A stretch of DNA of 64,000 bases from Selenomonas sp. TAMA-11512. GTDB taxonomy: Bacteria; Bacillota; Negativicutes; Selenomonadales; Selenomonadaceae. Positions 57,594 through 64,000 of this stretch are shown piece by piece; the first letter of the stretch is position 1, and every line of letters starts with the position of its first letter. Where the stretch lies: the NCBI RefSeq assembly GCF_037076525.1, contig NZ_AP029018.1:124001-188000 (forward strand), in the 5' to 3' direction. Made by a program: the position numbers and the translations under genes. Under the pieces are notes generated by a model. That model made no database searches. It was given only the letters and a program-made list of their open reading frames with translations, and was not told the DNA's origin.

Positions 57594-58412
57594 ATGGAAA
57601 ACAAGGAACTTGCCAAAACGGCAAACCACATCCGCCAAAACATTATCAAGATGCTTGCGGAGGCCGGATCGGGTCATCCGGGCGGGTCGCTCTCATGCAC
57701 GGATATCCTGACGGTGCTCTACTTCGATGAGATGCGCATCGATCCGAAGGATCCCAAAAAGGCATCGCGCGACCGCTTCGTCCTCTCCAAGGGACATGCG
57801 GCGCCGGCGCTCTATGCGACGCTGGCGGAGCGCGGCTACTTCCCGGAGGAAGAGCTCTGGAAGCTTCGCAAGACGAGCCAGATGCTGCAGGGTCACCCCG
57901 ATATGAAGCACACGCCGGGCGTCGACATGTCGACGGGCTCCCTCGGACAGGGCCTCTCCGCCGCGAACGGCATGGCGCTTGCCGCGAAGCTCGACGGCAC
58001 GGATGTGCGCGTCTATGCCGTTGCTGGTGACGGCGAGATCCAGGAAGGGCAGATCTGGGAAGCCGCGATGAGCGCGGCGCACTACAAACTCGACAACGTC
58101 ACGCTCTTTGTCGATCACAACGGACTCCAGATTGACGGCTCGAACGACGAAGTCATGACGGTCAACTCCATTCCCGATAAGTTCCGCGCCTTCGGCTGGA
58201 ACGTTCTCGAGATCAACGGGCACGACATCGCCGCCATCAAGGAGGCGCTGAAGGCGGCAAAGACGGTCAAGGGCAAGCCGACAGCCATCGTTTGCGAGAC
58301 GGTCAAGGGCAAGGGCGTCTCCTTCATGGAGAACCTGGTCGGCTGGCACGGCAAAGCGCCGTCCAAGGAGCAGTGCGAAGAGGCGATCAAGGAACTGGAG
58401 GCGGCGATCTAA
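57594..58412 (+). CDS. tktA: transketolase, N-terminal subunit
   Basis: A 272-residue protein carrying the thiamine-diphosphate-binding half of transketolase: SGHPGGSLSCTDIL, LSKGHAAPALYA, MSTGSLGQGLSAANG and GDGEIQEGQIWEAAMSAAHY. It makes a heterodimer with the next gene product and moves two-carbon units in the pentose phosphate pathway. The TAATG overlap couples the two halves. TACAAT with a weak TGTACA lies upstream at about 57532-57560. Confidence 0.94.
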   Translation: MENKELAKTANHIRQNIIKMLAEAGSGHPGGSLSCTDILTVLYFDEMRIDPKDPKKASRDRFVLSKGHAAPALYATLAERGYFPEEELWKLRKTSQMLQGHPDMKHTPGVDMSTGSLGQGLSAANGMALAAKLDGTDVRVYAVAGDGEIQEGQIWEAAMSAAHYKLDNVTLFVDHNGLQIDGSNDEVMTVNSIPDKFRAFGWNVLEINGHDIAAIKEALKAAKTVKGKPTAIVCETVKGKGVSFMENLVGWHGKAPSKEQCEEAIKELEAAI

Positions 58413-59335
58413 TGGCAACGGCAACACGCGCTGCGTATGGCAGCATCCTGGAAAAAGAACTCTATAAGAACAAGGATATCGTCGTCCTGGACGCGGACCT
58501 CGGCGCGGCTACACAGTCGGCCTCGTTCAAGAAGGTCGCGCCCGAGCGCTACCTCGACATGGGCATCTCCGAGGGGGACATGATGGGCACGGCGGCAGGC
58601 CTTGCCGCCTCCGGCAAGATTCCCATTGCCTCGACGTTTGCGATTTTCGCGGCGGGGCGCGCTTTTGAGCAGGTCCGCAACTCCATCTGCTATCCGAAGC
58701 TCAACGTCAAGATCGCGGCGACGCACGCGGGACTCACCGTCGGCGAAGACGGCGGCAGCCATCAGGCGGTCGAGGATATCTCCCTCATGCGAAGCCTGCC
58801 GAATATGACAGTCATCAATCCGGCCGATGCGAAGGAAGCGGAAGAGGCGCTGAAGGCGGCTGTTGAGCACGTCGGCCCTGTCTACATCCGGCTCGGCCGC
58901 GCAGCCGTCGAGGACATTCACGGCGACGATTATAAGTTCCGCTGGGGCAAGGGGGAAGTCCTCCGTGACGGAAAGGACGTCGCCATCATCGCCACGGGCA
59001 TCATGGTCGGCAAGGCGCTCGAAGCGGCCGATAAGCTCAAGGAAGACGGCGTGGAGGCCCGCGTCATCAACATCCACACGATTAAGCCGCTCGACGAGGA
59101 GCTCGTCGTCAAGGCCGCGCAGGAGACGGGACACGTCATCACTTGCGAGGAGCACTCCGTCATCGGCGGTCTCGGCTCCGCCGTCGCGGAAGTCCTCGCG
59201 CAAAAGTGCCCGACGAAGCAGCACTTCATCGGCATTCAGGATACGTTTGGCGAGAGCGGCAAGCCGGCGGAGCTCCTGGAGAAGTACGGCCTCACGACAG
59301 AGGCGATCGTCCGCGCCGCAAAAGATGTAAAATAA
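58412..59335 (+). CDS. tktB: transketolase, C-terminal subunit
   Basis: A 307-residue protein with the pyrimidine-binding and C-terminal domains (DLGAATQSASFKK, MGISEGDMMGTAAGLA, HAGLTVGEDGGSHQAVEDIS). The catalytic Glu lies in ISEGDM. The start at 58412 shares one base with the preceding stop and uses GGAGG. The split transketolase is typical of many Bacillota. Confidence 0.94.
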   Translation: MATATRAAYGSILEKELYKNKDIVVLDADLGAATQSASFKKVAPERYLDMGISEGDMMGTAAGLAASGKIPIASTFAIFAAGRAFEQVRNSICYPKLNVKIAATHAGLTVGEDGGSHQAVEDISLMRSLPNMTVINPADAKEAEEALKAAVEHVGPVYIRLGRAAVEDIHGDDYKFRWGKGEVLRDGKDVAIIATGIMVGKALEAADKLKEDGVEARVINIHTIKPLDEELVVKAAQETGHVITCEEHSVIGGLGSAVAEVLAQKCPTKQHFIGIQDTFGESGKPAELLEKYGLTTEAIVRAAKDVK

Positions 59336-59353
59336 ACAGCATAATCGGTTTTC

Positions 59354-59403
59354 AACTATCCTGTGCACGCTATGCAAGGCGCACAGGATAGTTCTTTTCT
59401 TTT
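59354..59403 (+). terminator. intrinsic terminator after the transketolase genes
   Basis: AACTATCCTGTGC and GCACAGGATAGTT form a perfect 13-bp stem followed by CTTTTCTTTT. Confidence 0.92.
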
Positions 59404-59505
59404 ATGATATTTGCCTTGTATTTGCGCGTACAGTTTGGTAAAGTATGTAGTGCAATCAATAAATGCAGTCATACTGCGTAACTCTGTCAAAAAGGAGCGA
59501 TGTGC

Positions 59506-60747
59506 ATGAAAAAACTTTCTATGTCGCTGACGACACAGATCCTCATCGCCACGGTCGGCGGTATCGTATTCGGTGCCGTTGTCGGTCCATGGTGTGCGAA
59601 TCTGAAGTTCATCGGAGATATCTTCATCCGGTTGATTCAGATGTCGGTCGTCATTCTCGTCATGTCGGCGGTCGCCGGAGCAATCGGCAGCGGTGACGGT
59701 CAGAGCGCGGGCAAGATGGGCTTTCACACGTTTAAGTGGATTTTTTTCTTTACAATTATCGCTGCGCTCTTAGGTGTCGGCCTTTCCCTCGGCATCCAGC
59801 CGGGTCTGGGGATCGAGGTCGTCAGCGGCGCGGATGTCGCTGCGGCAAAGGTCGCCGAGGCGTCCCTCCAGAAGACCCTGCTGAACTTCGTCCCGACGAA
59901 TGTCATCGGCTCCATGGCGGAGAGCGCGATGGTGCCTTGTATCGTGTTCTCCGTCATCTTCGGCGCCGCCATGGGCACATACCAGCGGCAGACGGGCAAT
60001 AAGGTCGTCGGAGATGCCGTCCGCGGCGTCAACGGCATCGTCACCGAAATCATCAAGATGGTCATGAACGTGGCTCCGATCGGTATCTTCTGCCTCCTGG
60101 CAAACGTCGCCGGGGTCATCGGCTTCGCCGTCATCGTCCCGATGCTCAAGTTCCTCGGGCTTCTGTTCATCGGCGATCTCATCATGTTCATCCTCTTCTG
60201 CCCGTTGACGGCGGCACTGACGGGCGTAAGCCTCTTCAAGATGCCGAAGAAGTTCGCGAAGATGTCGATCATGGCGGTCACGACAACGTCGGGCGCCATC
60301 TGCCTTCCCACGAAGATCGAGGACGAGGTCATAAAGTTCGGTGTAAGCCGCCGCGTTGCGGACTTCACGGGCCCGATCACGATGTCGATGAACAGCTGCG
60401 GCGCCGCGCTCTGCTATGTCGCCGCCGTATTCTTCATGGCGCAGTCGACGGGCATCGAGCTCTCGACGTATCAGATGTTCATGGCGTGCCTGCTGTCGAT
60501 CCTGATGTGCCTGGGCACGATTTCGGTGCCGGGCGGCTCCATCATCGTCTATACGTTCCTCGCGACGTCCTTGGGGCTTCCCATTGACTCGATTGCCGTT
60601 CTCATCGGTATCGACTGGTTTGCGGGCATGTTCCGTACGCTCATGAATGTCGATGTCGACGTGCTCGTCGCTCTCCTCGTCGCCGACAAGCTCGGCGAGC
60701 TGGATCACGATGTCTACAACGAGAAAAAGACCGTTGTCTACGAATAA
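59506..60747 (+). CDS. dicarboxylate/amino acid:cation symporter (DAACS family)
   Basis: A 413-residue membrane transporter with about eight helices and two re-entrant loops. The family TTTS-AA-LP motif appears as TTTSGAICLP, and the NMDG region as SMNSCGAALC, both variant, so substrate (glutamate, C4-dicarboxylate or serine/threonine) is open. The start at 59506 follows AAGGAGCG. It lies beyond a terminator, so it is not part of the transketolase transcript. Confidence 0.9.
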   Translation: MKKLSMSLTTQILIATVGGIVFGAVVGPWCANLKFIGDIFIRLIQMSVVILVMSAVAGAIGSGDGQSAGKMGFHTFKWIFFFTIIAALLGVGLSLGIQPGLGIEVVSGADVAAAKVAEASLQKTLLNFVPTNVIGSMAESAMVPCIVFSVIFGAAMGTYQRQTGNKVVGDAVRGVNGIVTEIIKMVMNVAPIGIFCLLANVAGVIGFAVIVPMLKFLGLLFIGDLIMFILFCPLTAALTGVSLFKMPKKFAKMSIMAVTTTSGAICLPTKIEDEVIKFGVSRRVADFTGPITMSMNSCGAALCYVAAVFFMAQSTGIELSTYQMFMACLLSILMCLGTISVPGGSIIVYTFLATSLGLPIDSIAVLIGIDWFAGMFRTLMNVDVDVLVALLVADKLGELDHDVYNEKKTVVYE

Positions 60748-60765
60748 AGAAGATGGAAAGTCAAA

Positions 60766-60811
60766 AGAGGGCTGCCCCGGCGCTGCATGTGCAGCGCCGG
60801 GGCAGCCCTCT
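60766..60811. terminator. very long GC-rich bidirectional hairpin
   Basis: AGAGGGCTGCCCCGGCGCTG and its complement, extended to perfect 22-base arms with a 2-base loop, lie between convergent symporter and PucR-type genes. Confidence 0.85.
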
Positions 60812-60829
60812 TGCGTTTCCGAAACAATG

Positions 60830-61981
60830 CTAGGTGCTTTCTTTCTTCCGTTTGGCGTGGCGAAGCGCCAAGCGGAGGGCAAGCATGAGCTCTTCGTCGT
60901 CGAAGGGCATACAGAGGACGTTCTCGATGCGCTCGAGGCGATTGGAGAGCGTGTTGCGATGAATGAAGAGGGTGGAGGCTGTCTCCTTCAGACGATGGCG
61001 GTTCTCGAGGAGGGCGGACAGGGTATCGAGAAAGGTATCGTCGGCTTCCTCGAGATCTGCGAGCGCGGGAGAGAACATATCGTAGAAGCTCTTTATAATG
61101 GGCGTGTCGGTGAGACGATGAGACAGTGTCTGATGAGGGAAGAGGATGCTCGGCTGTCCCGGCGTGCGGGCGAGGCGCAGTCCCTCCCGCGCGACATCGA
61201 GGCTCTCGCTCAGCTGCTCAGGGGTGCGGACAGGCAGTCCGATGCCGATATAGGGGCGGATGTCGGCGTACTGTTTCATGACTGCGCTGTAGATGACAAG
61301 AACAGGGTGATCGTTATAGGTCAGTCTGCGATCGGAGACGAGAAGCAGCAAGATTTTTCCGTTTTCAATTGTGTAAAGGGAAAGGGGATTCGTGCGCAGA
61401 AGAAGTTCACGTGCGAAGTCGAGCGCTTCGGAGAGCTGGCGAGGCAGCGCCTTTTCAAAGCCGATGAGGACGTAGCTGAGCTCACCGGCAGCCCAAAGGT
61501 ATGGGGCGAGGCGGCGCAGCTCGGCGAAATCGTCGGGACTCTTCGCGAGACGCAGCTGCTGCAGGAGAGGCTTGCTCTGGCCGACTTCTTCCTGCGCGCG
61601 GGCTATGCGCGTGTTGATGCGGGTCATGATCTCGGCCAGGGAGAGGGCGTTGGGGATATCGATGATGGGAAAGGAGAGGTGATTGGCGGTATCGACGGCC
61701 TCGACCGGAAGTGTTCCCAGGAAGCGCGCCGTCTTGATCGCGAGACCGGCGGCTCCCGCGCTCGACAGATCTTCAATGAGCTCGATGAGCGCTTGCGGAT
61801 CCTCGGCAAAGAGATAGCCCGTCGAGAGGACGAGCTCGTCTTTTTGCACCCAGTTGGCTACGTCGGGAGAATCCATGATATTCGCGGAGCGGATGGCACG
61901 CAGGATGCCTCTCTGTCCGGCCAGCATCTTCAGAGATCGATGCGGGAAGGTTTGCAGCAGTTCTTTGATGGTCAATGACAT
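60830..61981 (-). CDS. PucR-family transcriptional regulator
   Basis: A 383-residue regulator with an N-terminal PucR/purine-catabolism domain (about 8-125; GQRGILRAIRSANIMDSPDV), a central GGDEF-like CdaR spacer, and a C-terminal PucR helix-turn-helix (ENRHRLKETASTLFIHRNTLSNRLERI). Such proteins activate purine/allantoin breakdown genes. It is divergent from allC-allD, with a TGTGCA palindrome between, and probably controls them. The start has AGGAGAG. Confidence 0.9.
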   Translation of the reverse strand: MSLTIKELLQTFPHRSLKMLAGQRGILRAIRSANIMDSPDVANWVQKDELVLSTGYLFAEDPQALIELIEDLSSAGAAGLAIKTARFLGTLPVEAVDTANHLSFPIIDIPNALSLAEIMTRINTRIARAQEEVGQSKPLLQQLRLAKSPDDFAELRRLAPYLWAAGELSYVLIGFEKALPRQLSEALDFARELLLRTNPLSLYTIENGKILLLLVSDRRLTYNDHPVLVIYSAVMKQYADIRPYIGIGLPVRTPEQLSESLDVAREGLRLARTPGQPSILFPHQTLSHRLTDTPIIKSFYDMFSPALADLEEADDTFLDTLSALLENRHRLKETASTLFIHRNTLSNRLERIENVLCMPFDDEELMLALRLALRHAKRKKEST

Positions 61982-62288
61982 AGAGTGTTCTCTCCTATTC
62001 TTGGGGAATCATGCGTCTCGTGCCGTATATGCATTTATTTATAGTACAACATTATATCACAAATGCCAAGTGACGTTGTGTGCAATATGCACACCGCTTC
62101 TTTCTGTTTTATGAATAGTTGCACTTCAAAAAATGATTCATATTTATTACTATCAATATAGACAATTCTAACAACATGGGAATTTTTGCTTCAGGCGGCT
62201 CGGAAGGTTCGTCAAAAGAGATGTGTCGGGCCGTTGAGGATATAGGAAAGGCCGTAATCGTAATATTTTATTTGGAGGGATAATCACC
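61982..62288. other. divergent intergenic region pucR/allC
   Basis: This 307-base AT-rich region contains the minus-strand TATAAT of the regulator (62051-62056), the palindrome at 62078-62094 and TTGCAC at 62119-62124 with TATTTA at 62141-62146 as a weak allC promoter. No gene is visible. Confidence 0.5.
62078..62094. promoter_or_regulatory. palindromic operator GTGTGCAATATGCACAC
   Basis: Perfect 17-bp palindrome sharing the 15-bp core TGTGCAATATGCACA with the site at 22394-22410. It lies about 65 bases upstream of the proposed allC transcription start and just upstream of the regulator's promoter. Confidence 0.55.
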
Positions 62289-63521
62289 ATGGAAAATTTT
62301 GACTATGGCATGGAGACTGAACGCCTTTTGCAGTGGCTGGGTCAGTTCGGTCCGGATCCTGAGGGCGGAATGAGCCGCCTGCTCTACAAGAAGAGCTGGG
62401 TCGCCGCGCAGCAGGCGCTTGCGCAGCACATGCGCGACAACGGTTTTTCGGTCAAGTATGATGCCGTCGGCAATCTATTCGGCCGCATCGAGGGTACGGA
62501 ACATCCTGAAGAAACGATCCTTACGGGATCGCATGTCGATACGGTCAAAAAAGGCGGCCTGTACGACGGTGCGCTCGGCATCATCGGCGGGCTCGTCGCG
62601 CTGGAGACGCTTGTCAAGGAGTACGGCAAGCCGAAGAAGAGCCTTGAACTCGTCTCGTTCGCCGAGGAAGAGGGAAGCCGTTTTCCTTACGTATTTTGGG
62701 GATCGAAAAATCTTTTCGGCCTTGCAAAACCGAGCGAGGTGGAGAATATCACCGACTTTGACGGCATTCCTTTTGTCGAGGCGATGTCCAAGGCAGGATT
62801 CTCATTCCTTGCGGCGGATTTCAAGCCGCGTACGGATCTCAAGGCATTTCTTGAACTCCACATCGAGCAGGGCGGCGTCCTGGAACGTGAAAAGCTCCCC
62901 ATCGGTCTCGTCGAGGCGATCGTCGGACAGCGCCGCTTCACGATCAAGCTGAAGGGCGAGGCGAATCATGCCGGCACGACGCCGATGAGCTATCGCCGCG
63001 ATGCGGTGTACATCTTCTCGAAGATCGAGTGCATGATCATGGAGCATGCCTTTGCGTATGGCGATCCGCTCGTGGCGACCGTCGGCAAGGTCGAGGTCAC
63101 GCCGAACATCGTCAACGTCGTCCCGGCAGAGGTGCTCTTCACACTCGATGTGCGTCATACACAGAAGGACAAGATTGTCTCCTTCACGGATGAAGTGCGT
63201 GAGAAGATGCAGCAGATCGCCAAGGAGGCCAATGCGGAGATTGAGATTGATATGTGGATGGATGAGGATCCCGTGCCGCTTGATCCGAAGATTGTTGATG
63301 TACTCGAAGAAGCCTGCAAGGAGAACGGTCTTTCCTATCGCCGCATGCACTCGGGTGCCGGACATGATTCGCAGATCATCGCTCCGCGCGTCCCGACGGC
63401 GATGCTTTTCGTGCCGAGCCGAGCCGGCATTAGTCACAACCCGGCGGAGTACACGCATCCGGCGGATCTCGGCGAGGGTGTAAAGGCGCTCCGTGCGGCG
63501 CTCCACGCATTGGCGTACTAA
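62289..63521 (+). CDS. allC: allantoate amidohydrolase (M20-family, AllC type)
   Basis: A 410-residue binuclear-metal amidohydrolase close in length to E. coli AllC. Metal ligands are in GSHVDTVKKGGLYDGALG, FAEEEGSRF and LELHIEQGG; RMHSGAGHDSQ and NPAEYTHP are the C-terminal signatures. It hydrolyses allantoate to ureidoglycine/ureidoglycolate, ammonia and CO2. N-carbamoyl amino acid hydrolases are similar, but the adjacent allD supports allantoate. The start has GGAGGG. Confidence 0.87.
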   Translation: MENFDYGMETERLLQWLGQFGPDPEGGMSRLLYKKSWVAAQQALAQHMRDNGFSVKYDAVGNLFGRIEGTEHPEETILTGSHVDTVKKGGLYDGALGIIGGLVALETLVKEYGKPKKSLELVSFAEEEGSRFPYVFWGSKNLFGLAKPSEVENITDFDGIPFVEAMSKAGFSFLAADFKPRTDLKAFLELHIEQGGVLEREKLPIGLVEAIVGQRRFTIKLKGEANHAGTTPMSYRRDAVYIFSKIECMIMEHAFAYGDPLVATVGKVEVTPNIVNVVPAEVLFTLDVRHTQKDKIVSFTDEVREKMQQIAKEANAEIEIDMWMDEDPVPLDPKIVDVLEEACKENGLSYRRMHSGAGHDSQIIAPRVPTAMLFVPSRAGISHNPAEYTHPADLGEGVKALRAALHALAY

Positions 63522-63609
63522 AGGGCTGCTGTGCAGGCTATCGTGTCGTACGGCAGTCTGTACAGAAGTATTACATCGGTTTATGGATTTGAAAGGAAGA
63601 TGTGAAGTC

Positions 63610-64000
63610 ATGAGATTAACAAAAGAGAAACTGCACCAGCTCATGTCCGATAAGCTCACGAAGGCAGGCCTCAAGAGAGAGCACGCCGACATCATGTCCG
63701 ACGTCCTCGTCCACGCGGACCTGCGCGGCATCCACTCCCACGGCGCGATGCGCGTCGAGTATTACAGCGAGCGCATTTCCAAGGGCGGTACGAACACGAA
63801 TCCGAATTTCACCTATAAGGAAACGGGTCCGTGCAGCGGTGTATTCGACGGTGACAACGGCTCCGGTCACGTCGCGGCGAAGCTCGCGATGGACAAGGGC
63901 ATCGAGCAGGCGAAGAAGAACGGAATCTCCGTCATCGGTGTCCGCCGTGTCGGTCACACGGGTGCGCTTTCCTATTTCGTCCAGCAGGCGGCGGAGGAAG
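63610..64000 (+). CDS. allD: ureidoglycolate dehydrogenase (3' end outside window)
   Basis: First 130 codons of a malate/lactate-dehydrogenase-type (LDH2) enzyme very similar to E. coli AllD: KLHQLMSDKLTKAGLKREHA, HADLRGIHSHGAMRVEYY, RISKGGTNTNPNF and VRRVGHTGALSYFVQQAA. AllD oxidises ureidoglycolate to oxalurate with NAD. It lies 88 bases after allC, probably in one operon. Confidence 0.9.
   Translation, partial: MRLTKEKLHQLMSDKLTKAGLKREHADIMSDVLVHADLRGIHSHGAMRVEYYSERISKGGTNTNPNFTYKETGPCSGVFDGDNGSGHVAAKLAMDKGIEQAKKNGISVIGVRRVGHTGALSYFVQQAAEE

Noticed and set aside
59770-60882. 370-codon open frame antisense to the DAACS symporter
   Set aside because: Asp/Arg/His-rich shadow that runs through the terminator hairpin at 60766-60811; no domain.
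1-64000. CRISPR array or phage cluster
   Set aside because: No regularly spaced direct repeats with unique spacers, and no capsid, terminase, portal or integrase gene was seen.

Overview
The window reads as a contiguous chromosomal segment of a moderately GC-rich, flagellated, anaerobic Bacillota, most like a Negativicutes member (Selenomonas/Veillonella relatives). Pointers are the run DUF1385 - prfA - prmC - tsaC, a stand-alone AICAR formyltransferase, a secondary-alcohol dehydrogenase of the Thermoanaerobacter type, a short flagellin, TRAP and PTS carbohydrate systems, AGGAGG-type ribosome binding sites and TTGACA/TATAAT promoters. The assignment is inference from gene content only. There is no rRNA operon, prophage, CRISPR array or intact insertion sequence; one tRNA gene (tRNA-Glu, anticodon CTC) lies directly behind gltX.

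Layout. 0-7 kb: start of a class II aldolase, a GntR/UTRA regulator with a visible candidate operator, and a five-gene NikABCDE/DppABCDF-type ABC importer read leftward from a cobalamin riboswitch followed by an intrinsic terminator. 7-21 kb: housekeeping (AICAR formyltransferase, DnaQ-type exonuclease, gltX + tRNA-Glu, L31, DUF1385, RF1, PrmC, TsaC) mixed with a small regulatory group (sigma-70-like factor, ComK-like protein, kinase-like protein), a GGDEF-derived protein lacking the active site and a soluble chemotaxis transducer. 21-30 kb: AzlCD exporter, secondary-alcohol dehydrogenase plus CobW-type GTPase, a two-component system divergent from an acidic/histidine-rich PepSY-like exported protein, a flagellin, an ECF S-component, and a Doc toxin with a non-Phd partner. 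30-42 kb: a molybdopterin oxidoreductase translationally coupled to a fructose PTS, glyA, AlkA-type glycosylase, HicAB, a phosphoesterase, and a concentration of gene remnants, degenerate repeats and palindromes. 42-50 kb: a visibly more AT-rich island for uptake and catabolism of a C4 sugar acid (TRAP transporter, MDR dehydrogenase, OtnK-type kinase, OtnC-type decarboxylase) with a divergent PrpR_N/AAA+/Fis regulator whose ATPase motifs are eroded. 50-61 kb: a galactitol-type PTS operon with two polyol dehydrogenases, a SIS isomerase, a PRD regulator, a split transketolase and a DAACS carboxylate symporter. 61-64 kb: PucR-type regulator divergent from allC and allD (allantoate/ureidoglycolate use).

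How the genes work together. The 50-59 kb operon looks like import of a polyol as its phosphate, oxidation to a ketose phosphate and entry into the pentose phosphate pathway through the co-encoded transketolase, which favours a pentitol over galactitol. The 42-48 kb cluster would turn a threonate/erythronate-like acid into a triose phosphate. A 15-bp palindrome, TGTGCAATATGCACA, occurs upstream of both the secondary-alcohol dehydrogenase and allC, suggesting one shared regulator. Noncoding structure includes a ~107-bp repeat family (three copies), one copy inside a possible ~275-bp MITE with terminal inverted repeats in the AICAR formyltransferase leader, and two palindromes carrying the same IS-end-like motif, one of which splits a transcription terminator.
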